Part shown: piece after piece, positions 1-6,528 of the stretch
Layout of the letters: each line of letters begins with the position of its first letter
Position numbering within the stretch: the first letter of the stretch is position 1
DNA from: Comamonas sp.
GTDB lineage: Bacteria > Pseudomonadota > Gammaproteobacteria > Burkholderiales > Burkholderiaceae_C
Assembly: GCA_019236485.1 (NCBI GenBank)
Contig: JAFAIY010000397.1
Coordinates: forward strand, 1-8,579
Direction of reading: 5' to 3'
DNA: 8,579 nucleotides
The notes under the pieces: model-generated
Seen by the model: the letters and a program-made list of their open reading frames with translations, nothing else
Databases searched by the model: none
What the model was told of the DNA's origin: nothing
Made by a program: the position numbers and the translations under genes

Positions 1-135
1 CGCTGGGTCGTTGAGCGCAGCTTTGCGTGGTTGGACAAGAACAGACGGCTATGGAAGAACTGTGAGCGGCTGCTCAATACTAGCTTGCAGTTTGTCCATC
101 TGGCCTTCTTGGTTCTATTGCTCAAAAGACTTTGA
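1..135 (+). CDS. IS5-family transposase, C-terminal fragment (cut by window edge)
   Basis: An open frame runs from the first base to a TGA at 133-135 and gives 44 residues. It begins RWVVERSFAWLDKNRRLW, the conserved C-terminal block of IS5-family (IS427/IS1031-like) DDE transposases. In this block the E of VVER is the third catalytic acid and the nearby R and K/R residues are typical. The ending, rich in leucine and phenylalanine (QFVHLAFLVLLLKRL), also fits the family. The N-terminus and left inverted repeat lie outside the window, so it cannot be told whether the element is intact. It probably catalyses cut-and-paste movement of its own element. It has no functional link to the mhp genes and lies about 0.7 kb past the end of mhpR. 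I am confident of the family and less so of the subgroup. Confidence 0.85.
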   Translation, partial: RWVVERSFAWLDKNRRLWKNCERLLNTSLQFVHLAFLVLLLKRL

Positions 136-148
136 ACAGACTCTTAGC
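1..148 (+). mobile_element. Right end of an IS5-family insertion sequence (approximate boundary)
   Basis: The transposase stop is followed by GAACAGACTCTTA at about 135-147, which resembles a short terminal inverted repeat placed directly after the gene, as is usual in small IS5-family elements. The boundary is inferred: the matching left end and the target duplication are outside the window. Coding-like sequence on the other strand begins almost at once beyond this point (from 151), as expected if the element inserted into or beside another gene. Confidence 0.45.
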
Positions 149-150
149 GC

Positions 151-626
151 TCAGCAGACTAGCCTGAGCGTTGAAGGAAGTCGTCTCTCCAATAGTTGAG
201 CGGCTGCCTGAGCCGCGGCGAGATCGTTTGCAGCCTTCGCCTGGTTGAGCACAGCCTGTGTTCTTGCCAGCTTTGCCGCCGCAATCTTCCCTGGCAGGTC
301 GAGATCAGAGTCGTGGCAGCCGACTGGGCCGCTGAGGTGCCACCAGCAGCCGCTGCCGCCTTCTCGTAGACCTCGATGGCGGGATCGGGATGCAATTCAC
401 CTCCTGGGTGATGGCTGCTCCTTCCGTCCTTCCAAGATCCTGCGGCATTCACGCCGCCCCTTGCCCGTGCACTTTCAATTGCCTCTGTGGGGCTTGCACC
501 AGCCGCCCTGCGATGAATTTGAGTGTGCCGAAGATGAGAACGGCGCTTGATTAAGCTGTGAACGCCCGCAGAAATTTCGAGCCGCCTTGTGAGTTCTTTC
601 TCGATCCAATTTGAATCGGTGTGCAA
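151..626 (-). pseudogene. Possible degraded gene with a frameshift, unidentified
   Basis: Two minus-strand reading frames look coding in sequence. The upstream part (about 626 down to 313) is open from an ATG at 626 and includes ASPTEAIESARARGG and HPDPAIEVYEKAAAAAGG. The same frame then turns arginine- and cysteine-rich and implausible. From about 312 a different frame gives a convincing Ala/Leu/Lys-rich amphipathic helix, DLPGKIAAAKLARTQAVLNQ, followed by AKAANDLAAAQAAAQLLERR, and ends at a stop at 151-153. A single frameshift near 312 would join them. The downstream end lies within a few bases of the inferred insertion-sequence end, so the gene may also be truncated there. I do not recognise the family. 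The helical part could be a coiled coil. Alternatively, one or both frames may be open by chance in GC-rich DNA. Confidence 0.35.
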
Positions 627-794
627 CTAGGTGAGCTGCCACAAAGCAGCCGCTGTCGAGCGTCCGCGTTCAGTCTGAAGCGTGCATCTGTAAAGATGCT
701 TTTGCAGACTGCTTGTGGACAAAGCCTGACAACGAAAAGGTAGCTGCCACAAGCTGTCGATTTGCATCGGAAATCGAGCCTGTTTCAAAGATAT
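627..794. other. Non-coding spacer with inverted repeats
   Basis: No convincing gene was found on either strand. The stretch holds an extended hairpin (671-711, listed separately) and two copies of AGCTGCCACAA (634-644 and 742-752) in the same orientation, 108 bases apart. A 17-base imperfect palindrome lies just before it at 602-618. It looks like leftover intergenic DNA between the decayed gene and the end of mhpR. Confidence 0.5.
671..711. repeat. Extended inverted repeat (hairpin-forming)
   Basis: CAGTCTG at 671-677 is the exact reverse complement of CAGACTG at 705-711. Inside, GCATC (684-688) pairs with GATGC (695-699) around a 6-base loop. An alternative fold pairs TCTGTAAA (687-694) with TTTGCAGA (701-708) with one G-T pair. 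It lies in non-coding sequence. It is not followed by a T-run on the plus strand, so a simple terminator is unlikely in that direction. It could be a remnant of a mobile element or a structured transcript. Confidence 0.4.
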
Positions 795-812
795 TTAGTC
801 CAGGAGGACTAA
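795..812 (-). terminator. Probable terminator of mhpR
   Basis: A perfect 7-bp inverted repeat TTAGTCC/GGACTAA with a 4-base loop starts 17 bases beyond the mhpR stop codon. Read on the minus strand it is followed by ATATCTTT, a modest T-rich tail. The stem is AT-rich compared with strong intrinsic terminators, so it may be leaky. Its position argues that mhpR is transcribed alone. Confidence 0.5.
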
Positions 813-829
813 GCCTTCCCAGCTAACGC

Positions 830-1615
830 CTAATCTAACCAAGGTGCCACATCTTTGCCCATGCGCACGGCCAGCTTCTTCAATCGGGGAAGATAGCGGG
901 CCAGCAATTCTTCTTTGGCGACAGCAGACTTTGGGAAGACTAGGTTCAGACCTCCAATCAGACGACGTCCACACTTCAATGGCACTGCCACTGCGCCAAA
1001 AGGCGCTTGTTGATGCCAATCACCATCGCTGATCCCATATCCTCGCCGACGCGTCTCTTCAACCAAACGCTCCACCGACGCTCTATCCCTTGCCATGGCA
1101 CCCGTTACATCGTCACGCTGAGCGAGGAGTGAAAGCAAGCCTTCCTTCTCATCTTTGGAGCAGGACGCCAGATAGGCCCGCCCCATAGCCGTGAAGAACA
1201 GCGGCAATTTTTCTCCAATCATGCCGCGATGCTGAGATAAGCGACTGAAACGGTGCGTGCTCTCTCGCACAACCATAAAGCCGCCTTCCACAGTCCCCAG
1301 GTCGCAAGGCCAAAGCAGTTCGGGCACCGCAGCACGCATCAGCGGCAGTGCGACCTGCTCCACCCAGGCATCATCGACAAGCCCTTCGCTTAGGCTGCGC
1401 ACTGCAAAAGTCAGGTAGTACTGACCGTCTTTCTCGCCCCTGCGCACGAATCCCTCCGCTCGCAAAGTCTCCATCAATCGCTTGACGGTGGTGCGATGAA
1501 TGTCGCAGGCCTGTGCCAGTGCCGAGGTTGAAGCGATGCCGCCAGGGGCTCTATTCATTGCCTGCAGCAGCGCCAGGCCTCGCGACAGGCTGCGTACATC
1601 CTTGTAGTCATTCAT
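830..1615 (-). CDS. mhpR: MhpR, IclR-family activator of the 3HPP operon
   Basis: The 261-residue protein is an IclR-family regulator. A winged helix-turn-helix occupies roughly residues 10-65, with the recognition part around ALAQACDIHRTTVKRLMETL (32-51). The ligand-binding domain follows, including VVRESTHRFSRLSQHRGMIG and the late AVPLKCGRRLIGGLNLVF. It closely resembles E. coli MhpR, which binds 3HPP and phenylpropionate and activates the mhp genes. I chose the start MNDYKDVRSLSRGL because it aligns with the E. coli N-terminus (EYKTVRGLTRGL). The frame stays open upstream to 1921, with other ATGs, but that sequence looks non-coding and overlaps the operator. No clear ribosome binding site precedes the chosen start, which leaves some doubt. 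The gene diverges from mhpA, the usual layout for a pathway activator. Confidence 0.93.
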   Translation of the reverse strand: MNDYKDVRSLSRGLALLQAMNRAPGGIASTSALAQACDIHRTTVKRLMETLRAEGFVRRGEKDGQYYLTFAVRSLSEGLVDDAWVEQVALPLMRAAVPELLWPCDLGTVEGGFMVVRESTHRFSRLSQHRGMIGEKLPLFFTAMGRAYLASCSKDEKEGLLSLLAQRDDVTGAMARDRASVERLVEETRRRGYGISDGDWHQQAPFGAVAVPLKCGRRLIGGLNLVFPKSAVAKEELLARYLPRLKKLAVRMGKDVAPWLD

Positions 1616-1842
1616 GGGACTGTGTTCAAAGGTCAAGATTTTCGGGTGTGCCCAGGCATGAATGCCGCAAGCCATGGGGCGCAATTGCGAGGCACTCTGT
1701 TGCTGTGCGCAATGAATATTCTCGATCCGATGCTCGGCCATACGCGGCCCTGCCATCCATCGCTCCAAAGACCATCTGGCAGGCCTGGCCTCGACAGATA
1801 GCCGGCGAAAACATCGGTAGCAAGGGTATGCACCTAGCAATT

Positions 1843-1859
1843 GGTGCACCAGGTGCACA
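1843..1859 (+). promoter_or_regulatory. MhpR operator
   Basis: The site reads GGTGCACCAGGTGCACA. It contains the exact inverted repeat GTGCACC/GGTGCAC around one central base. As I recall it, the E. coli MhpR operator is GGTGCACCTGGTGCACA, centred about 50 bases before the mhpA transcription start, so the two differ only in the central base. Its distance from the mhpA start codon (about 77 bases) fits a binding site just upstream of the promoter. By analogy a start of transcription near 1900 is expected. Confidence 0.85.
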
Positions 1860-1883
1860 CTGTTTGCAGATTCTCCGAGTGTT

Positions 1884-1897
1884 TTGACAATTATCAA
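1884..1897 (+). promoter_or_regulatory. FNR/ANR-like box near the mhpA promoter (candidate)
   Basis: TTGACAATTATCAA matches the FNR/ANR consensus TTGAT-N4-ATCAA at 9 of 10 specified bases. It lies about 40 bases before the mhpA start codon and overlaps the position where the -10 element would fall if the operator spacing is as in E. coli. At that position an oxygen-responsive regulator would be expected to repress. It could also be a chance match, or the TTGACA part could be a -35 element, though no good -10 follows. Confidence 0.35.
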
Positions 1898-1936
1898 AGC
1901 CGCACTCGATGCGCTCATCAATTACGGAGACTGAGA

Positions 1937-3700
1937 ATGAACGCCCCCCAAGAAAGCCCAGTGGGTCAGGATGATGCCGATGTACTGATCATCGGTGCAG
2001 GCCCGGTAGGGCTGACATTGGCAAACACTCTAGGGATGGCTGGCGTGCGCGTCATAGTGGCAGAGAAGCTGCCTCAGATCATTGACTATCCCAGAGCCAT
2101 CGGCATTGACGACGAGTCCCTGCGGACGCTGCAGGCAGCGGGTCTTTCCGATCAGGTACAGGCACACATCACCCCCCATCACTGGATGCGCTTCTACACC
2201 GCCAGCGGCCAGTGCTTTGCCTCAATCGAGCCTCGCACCGATGAATACGGATGGTCCCGTCGCAACGCCTTCATCCAGCCTCAGGTAGACGACATCCTGT
2301 ACCGGGGGCTGCAGCGCTTTGACCAGGTTCAGGTACTGCTGGGTCATGAGCTGCACAGCTTCTCCCAGGACGATGCGGGCATCACCGCCACCCTCAAAGA
2401 TGCCGATGGCGGGGAGCGCACGCTGCGCGCCAAGTACCTGGTCGCCAGCGATGGCGGCAACAGCCTGGTGCGTCGCATGCTGAACGTGCCTTTTGAGGGG
2501 CGCACCAAACCCAACCAATGGATCGTGGTCGATGTGCGCAATGACCCCCTGGGGACGCCCCATATCGACATGCATTGCGATCCGCAGCGCCCCTATGTCT
2601 CTGCAGCCCTGCCTCATGGCATTCGCCGCTTCGAATTCATGGTCATGCCCGGGGAGACCGAAGAGCAACTTTCCAAACCGGAAAATCTTGCCCAACTGAT
2701 GCGCAAGGTCGTCGCCGATCCAGACAAGGTCGACTACATCCGCAAGCGCGTGTACACGCACAACGCACGCTTGGCGGCGCAGTTTCGGGTCGGCCGGATA
2801 TTGCTGGCCGGTGATGCCGCGCACATCATGCCCGTCTGGCAGGGCCAGGGCTACAACAGCGGCATGCGCGATGCCAGCAATCTCGCCTGGAAGCTGGCCA
2901 TGGTCGTCAAGGGAGAGGCCCGCAGCGATCTGCTGGATAGCTACGAGCAGGAACGCCGCGACCATGCGCGCAGCATGATCCATCTGTCGGAAGTGGCAGG
3001 CGACATCTTCGCCCCCGAAAGCCATACCGCCGCCAAAGTGCGCGACACGGTGATGCTTGCCCTGAACGCAGTGCCGCCAGTCAAGCAATACTTCGCCGAG
3101 ATGCGTTTCAAGCCCATGCCGCGCTACGAGCAGGGCGTGGTGCTGCACCACACCGGCAATCAAGGAGCCAGGATGCCATTCGCCGGCCTGCTGGATCGCT
3201 CGGGCAACACGCCCCTGGGTCGCCTTCTGGGCCTGATGGCGGAAAAGAAGGAGTCTCTGGTGGGGCGCCTGGTGCATGGACTGGAGACGGCAGCGTCCAG
3301 TCCCGTTGGCCGGATGTTCATTCAGCCTCGTGTAGCCACTGCGAATGGCGACTCTGGCCTGCTGGATGACTTTGTGGGGCTGAATTTCTGCATTCTGGCC
3401 TGGGGTACGGACCCCAGCTATGGCATGGACGAAGAGGCTTTGAATTTCTGGCAGCGCCTTGGCGCCCGTTTCATTCGTGCCATGCCCGCTGGCCAGCTGC
3501 TTCACCCGACACCGACCCGCGATGGTGTGCTGACCGTTGGCGACGAACAAGGCCGCCTGAAGGACTGGTTCAACACCCAGGGCAAGTCGGTGGTGTTCGT
3601 GCGCCCGGACCGTTTTGTCGCGGCGCTGGCATCTCCGCAAGAGGTCTGCGCCGTCACGCGTCAGATGGCCCGTGTGCTGCATTCCCCGCTGGAGGCCTGA
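1937..3700 (+). CDS. mhpA: MhpA, 3-(3-hydroxyphenyl)propionate 2-hydroxylase
   Basis: The 587-residue class A flavin monooxygenase hydroxylates 3HPP to 3-(2,3-dihydroxyphenyl)propionate using NAD(P)H, O2 and FAD in the cytosol. It is the first committed step of the pathway. The FAD-binding Rossmann motif GAGPVG is at residues 20-25, the DG motif at 172-173 ([11 protein letters not shown]) and the second FAD motif GDAAHIMP at 292-299. A C-terminal thioredoxin-like region typical of the PheA/TfdB group follows to the end ([10 protein letters not shown]). The length is close to, slightly longer than, E. coli MhpA (about 554). The start is chosen at 1937 because GGAG at 1926-1929 lies 7 bases before it. 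An upstream in-frame ATG at 1841 would place coding sequence across the operator. The ggagg for mhpB lies inside its last codons, which suggests coupled translation. Confidence 0.95.
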   Translation: MNAPQESPVGQDDADVLIIGAGPVGLTLANTLGMAGVRVIVAEKLPQIIDYPRAIGIDDESLRTLQAAGLSDQVQAHITPHHWMRFYTASGQCFASIEPRTDEYGWSRRNAFIQPQVDDILYRGLQRFDQVQVLLGHELHSFSQDDAGITATLKDADGGERTLRAKYLVASDGGNSLVRRMLNVPFEGRTKPNQWIVVDVRNDPLGTPHIDMHCDPQRPYVSAALPHGIRRFEFMVMPGETEEQLSKPENLAQLMRKVVADPDKVDYIRKRVYTHNARLAAQFRVGRILLAGDAAHIMPVWQGQGYNSGMRDASNLAWKLAMVVKGEARSDLLDSYEQERRDHARSMIHLSEVAGDIFAPESHTAAKVRDTVMLALNAVPPVKQYFAEMRFKPMPRYEQGVVLHHTGNQGARMPFAGLLDRSGNTPLGRLLGLMAEKKESLVGRLVHGLETAASSPVGRMFIQPRVATANGDSGLLDDFVGLNFCILAWGTDPSYGMDEEALNFWQRLGARFIRAMPAGQLLHPTPTRDGVLTVGDEQGRLKDWFNTQGKSVVFVRPDRFVAALASPQEVCAVTRQMARVLHSPLEA

Positions 3701-3702
3701 AG

Positions 3703-4668
3703 ATGAGTGGTAGCGCCATTGCCACTGCACGCCGGGCATTTCTCGGAATGTCGCACTCGCCTCTGCTCGGACTAAACCCTGTCGCTGCGGACGATCAGAT
3801 CGCCATCGACAAGGCGATTGCGGCGGCGCGTGCAGCCGTTCATGAGTTCGCCCCGGAGCTCATCGTGCTACTGGGGCCGGATCACTACAACGGCTTCTTC
3901 AATGAGCTGATGCCGCCGTTCTGCATCGGCAGCCAGGCAACGGCCGTGGGCGACTATCTGTCTCCAGCCGGTCCTCTTAATGTGGCAGAAGAACTGGCCA
4001 TAGAGCTGGCCGACCATCTGATGGACAGGCACTTCGACATCGCGGTGTCGCGGCGCATGCTGGTCGATCACGGCTTTTCGCAGGCCCTGCAGTTCCTGTG
4101 GGGGGACGAGATGGACACGCCGCCCGTGATCCCCATCTTCATGAACGCAGTGGCCCAGCCCGGTATTGCGCGCATGGCCCGATGCAAGGCACTGGGAGAA
4201 GGCGTTGGCAGCTTTCTCGACCAGTTGCCACTGCGCACGCTGCTGATCGGCTCCGGCGGGCTGTCGCACGAGCCTCCCGTGCCGACACTGGCCCATCCTG
4301 ACCCCGCCGTACGTGAACGCATTACCGTCCGTTCCACCCCTACGGAGCAGGAGCGCGAGCTCAAGACCGAACGCGTCAAGGCCGCAGGACTGGCCCTGGC
4401 CCATGGCGACAGCTGGATGAAGCCGCTCAACCCCGAATGGGATCTGCAATGGATGGACGCCATGGCCAGCGGCCAGCTGGACGGCTTATGTGCAATGAGC
4501 GAAGCCTCCATAGGTGCCATGGCCGGCAACTCTGCCCATGAGTCCAAGACCTGGCTGGTGGCGCGATCCGCCCTGCCTGCCAACACCCGCCTGTCCTGCC
4601 CGGTAAGGGCCTACCGCGCCATTCCATCGCTCATTGCGGGCTATGGAGTGATGTTCATGCACCACTGA
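3703..4668 (+). CDS. mhpB: MhpB, 2,3-dihydroxyphenylpropionate 1,2-dioxygenase
   Basis: This extradiol ring-cleavage dioxygenase (321 residues) of the LigB/class III type opens 3-(2,3-dihydroxyphenyl)propionate to 2-hydroxy-6-oxonona-2,4-dienedioate using ferrous iron and O2. The LigB-type signatures are visible: GMSHSPLL with His18 near the N-terminus, [11 protein letters not shown] with His61, LVDHGFSQ with His123, and [10 protein letters not shown] with His189. The last two correspond to the catalytic histidines of E. coli MhpB (about 115 and 179). The length fits the family (about 314). The start follows the mhpA stop by two bases, with GGAGG at 3691-3695 seven bases upstream, so translation is probably coupled. 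In TA441 the enzyme was reported to be highly specific for dihydroxyphenylpropionate; that specificity is inferred here from homology. Confidence 0.95.
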   Translation: MSGSAIATARRAFLGMSHSPLLGLNPVAADDQIAIDKAIAAARAAVHEFAPELIVLLGPDHYNGFFNELMPPFCIGSQATAVGDYLSPAGPLNVAEELAIELADHLMDRHFDIAVSRRMLVDHGFSQALQFLWGDEMDTPPVIPIFMNAVAQPGIARMARCKALGEGVGSFLDQLPLRTLLIGSGGLSHEPPVPTLAHPDPAVRERITVRSTPTEQERELKTERVKAAGLALAHGDSWMKPLNPEWDLQWMDAMASGQLDGLCAMSEASIGAMAGNSAHESKTWLVARSALPANTRLSCPVRAYRAIPSLIAGYGVMFMHH

Positions 4669-4681
4669 CCTTCGTTCATTC

Positions 4682-5473
4682 ATGACTGCCATGCCGACCA
4701 CCAAGCAAATACAGGCCTGGGCCGAGCGCCTGCGCCACGCGGAAGCCACCGCCACCCCCATTGCTCCTCTGCGCGATGAGATCACCGACAACGACAGCGC
4801 CTATGCCGTGCAACTGGTCAATGTGCAATATGCGCAGAGTCAGAGCCGCCGGATCGTGGGTCGCAAGATCGGGCTGACATCCCATGCCGTGCAAAAGCAG
4901 CTGGGCGTGGACCAACCCGACTTCGGCACGCTGTTCGCCGACATGCTCTATGGCGACGATGAGGCTGTTCCCCTGTCGCGGACGCTTCAGCCCAAGGTCG
5001 AGGCCGAGGTGGCGCTGGTACTGGCCAAGGATCTGGAGCGGCCCGACACCACTCTGGTAGACGTCATCAGCGCCACCGCCTATGTACTCCCAGCCATCGA
5101 GATCGTGGGCAGCCGCATTGCCGACTGGAATATTCGCTTCATTGACACCGTGGCCGACAACGCGTCCAGCGGTCTGGTCGTGCTGGGCGCCGTACCGACT
5201 GTGCTCAACGCGCTGGATCTCAAGCTGTGCCGGATGCAGATGACACGCAATGGCGAAGTCGTCTCCACCGGCTCCGGTGGCGCCTGCCTGGGCCATCCCC
5301 TGAATGCAGCCGTGTGGCTGGCCCGCAGACTCGCCAACCTTGGCCAACCTCTGCGCGCCGGCGACCTTGTGCTGACCGGTGCTTTAGGGCCCATGGTCGC
5401 CGTAAATGCCGGTGATCGCTTCGAAGCCAGCATCAGCGGCGTCGGCTCAGTATGCGCGCAGTTTGAACGGTAA
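4682..5473 (+). CDS. mhpD: MhpD, 2-hydroxypenta-2,4-dienoate (2-keto-4-pentenoate) hydratase
   Basis: The 263-residue protein adds water to 2-hydroxypenta-2,4-dienoate to give 4-hydroxy-2-oxovalerate. It belongs to the fumarylacetoacetate hydrolase fold family and aligns nearly end to end with E. coli MhpD (269). Shared blocks include [20 protein letters not shown], then [18 protein letters not shown] and [19 protein letters not shown]. The likely metal ligands are Glu107 and Glu109 (VEAEVAL) and Glu140 (IEIVGSRI). A 13-base gap separates it from mhpB. Neither the ATG at 4682 nor the one at 4691 (MPTTKQ) has a clear ribosome binding site, so the start could be three codons later. It probably relies on translation continuing from mhpB. 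Confidence 0.94.
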   Translation: MTAMPTTKQIQAWAERLRHAEATATPIAPLRDEITDNDSAYAVQLVNVQYAQSQSRRIVGRKIGLTSHAVQKQLGVDQPDFGTLFADMLYGDDEAVPLSRTLQPKVEAEVALVLAKDLERPDTTLVDVISATAYVLPAIEIVGSRIADWNIRFIDTVADNASSGLVVLGAVPTVLNALDLKLCRMQMTRNGEVVSTGSGGACLGHPLNAAVWLARRLANLGQPLRAGDLVLTGALGPMVAVNAGDRFEASISGVGSVCAQFER

Positions 5474-5539
5474 ATCTTCTCGAAAGCATCCTTGGCCCCG
5501 TTTTTCCATTGCTCATAACGATTATTCAGGAGACAAATC

Positions 5540-6517
5540 ATGTGGAATCGACGTCAATTGCTCGCAGCCGGTGCTGCCTCGCTTGTTGCTTGCGTGGGTA
5601 CTCCCGCCATCGCACAAAATTTCCCCAATCGTGCCGTGACCATGGTCGTTCCTTTCCCTGCCGGTGGCATCACCGATGCCGTGGCGCGTGCGCTTGCCAC
5701 CAAGATGGGAGAACAACTTGGCAAGCCAGTCATCGTTGACAACCGGCCCGGTGGTGGTGGCCAGATTGCGGCTGCTTATGTGCGTCAGCAAGCTGCCGAC
5801 GGCCACACCCTGTATATGGGTGCCACCGAGATGTTCGCCATCAATCCGTCGTTGTTTCGCAATTTCTCATATGACCCACTGAAGGATTTCAGCCCCGTCA
5901 CTTCGCTGATCGCTTCGCCCTTAGTATTGGTCGTTCCGGCTAACAGCGCACTGACCAGCGTCAAAGAACTCATAGCCCAGGCCAAGAGTCGCAAAAATGG
6001 ACTGAACTTCGCCTCGCAGGGTATGGGCTCCATCGGTCATCTTCTGGGAGAAACCTTCCGCGGCAAGGTGGGCGGACAGTTCAACCATGTCGCATACAAA
6101 GGCTCCGCACCCGCGCTGCAGGATGTGATGGGTGGACAGGTCGATTTCATGTTTGACCCGGTCATTACCACCGCCCCTCTCGTGGTCGGCAAGAAGCTCA
6201 AGCCCCTGGCAATTGCAGCCGACAAGCGCTCGCCGCAAATGCCTGACGTACCCACCTTGGCCGAACTCGGCGTACCCGGTGTAAATGCTGGCGTGTGGTT
6301 CGGTGCCGTGGTCAAGACAGGCACCGCCGCACCTGTGGTGGAACGTCTGAACGAGGCCATTCTCAAGGCCATGAAAGATCCAGAAGTGGTCAAGCGTTTT
6401 GCTGATCAGGGTATGCAGGCTTTTCCGTCGACTCCCGCTCAGTTCGGCAGCTTCATGCAGTCAGAACTGACCAAATGGGGTCCTCTGGTCAAGGCCAGCG
6501 GTGCTTCGATCGAATAA
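5540..6517 (+). CDS. Bug/TctC-type periplasmic solute-binding protein (orf4)
   Basis: The 325-residue protein is a tripartite tricarboxylate transporter receptor of the Bordetella uptake gene (Bug) family. It has an N-terminal signal (RR at 4-5, hydrophobic core, likely cleavage after AIA at residue 25), so the mature protein should be periplasmic. Family hallmarks are FPNRAVTMVVPFPAGG, then [42 protein letters not shown] and a late RFADQGMQ. It follows mhpD after 66 bases with no terminator, and AGGAG at 5528-5532 sits seven bases before the start, so it is probably cotranscribed. No TctA or TctB membrane partner is present in the window. The ligand is unknown; an aromatic acid of the pathway is plausible from context only. 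In TA441 the equivalent gene was reported as not needed for growth on 3HPP. Confidence 0.9.
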   Translation: MWNRRQLLAAGAASLVACVGTPAIAQNFPNRAVTMVVPFPAGGITDAVARALATKMGEQLGKPVIVDNRPGGGGQIAAAYVRQQAADGHTLYMGATEMFAINPSLFRNFSYDPLKDFSPVTSLIASPLVLVVPANSALTSVKELIAQAKSRKNGLNFASQGMGSIGHLLGETFRGKVGGQFNHVAYKGSAPALQDVMGGQVDFMFDPVITTAPLVVGKKLKPLAIAADKRSPQMPDVPTLAELGVPGVNAGVWFGAVVKTGTAAPVVERLNEAILKAMKDPEVVKRFADQGMQAFPSTPAQFGSFMQSELTKWGPLVKASGASIE

Positions 6518-6528
6518 GCAGGGAGCCA

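Larger units (their letters stand above)
1616..1936. promoter_or_regulatory. Divergent mhpR-mhpA control region
   Basis: This 321-base spacer separates the divergent regulator and operon. The regulatory signals cluster in the mhpA-proximal part: the MhpR operator at 1843-1859, an additional half-site TGCACC at 1829-1834, and an FNR/ANR-like box at 1884-1897. The mhpA promoter is not a good sigma-70 match, as expected for an activator-dependent promoter. A weak candidate has TTGCAG at 1864-1869 and AATTAT at 1889-1894, with a long 19-base spacing. The part near mhpR (1616-1828) contains a perfect 10-bp palindrome CGCAATTGCG at 1680-1689 and a repeat of GCGCAAT (1679-1685 and 1707-1713). I could not assign the mhpR promoter. 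Confidence 0.75.

Noticed and set aside
1513..1887. 124-codon plus-strand open frame across the mhpR start and spacer
   Set aside because: It is partly antisense to mhpR, has a Cys/Arg/Pro-rich composition and no family resemblance.
1616..1921. N-terminal extension of MhpR to 1921
   Set aside because: The extra 102 residues do not resemble IclR proteins, run through the operator and promoter of mhpA, and the E. coli homologue begins at the equivalent of the 1615 start.
1841..1936. N-terminal extension of MhpA from the ATG at 1841
   Set aside because: It would start next to the MhpR operator, lacks a ribosome binding site and is absent from the family; the ATG at 1937 has a good site.
2222..3739. 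Long open frame (505 codons) on the minus strand across mhpA
   Set aside because: It is antisense to a clear flavin hydroxylase with all FAD motifs. Its translation is histidine- and glutamine-rich with no recognisable domain, a normal by-product of GC-rich codon bias.
5474..5539. Terminator or internal promoter between mhpD and orf4
   Set aside because: There is a short T-run (GTTTTTCC) but no stem before it, and no convincing -35/-10 pair.
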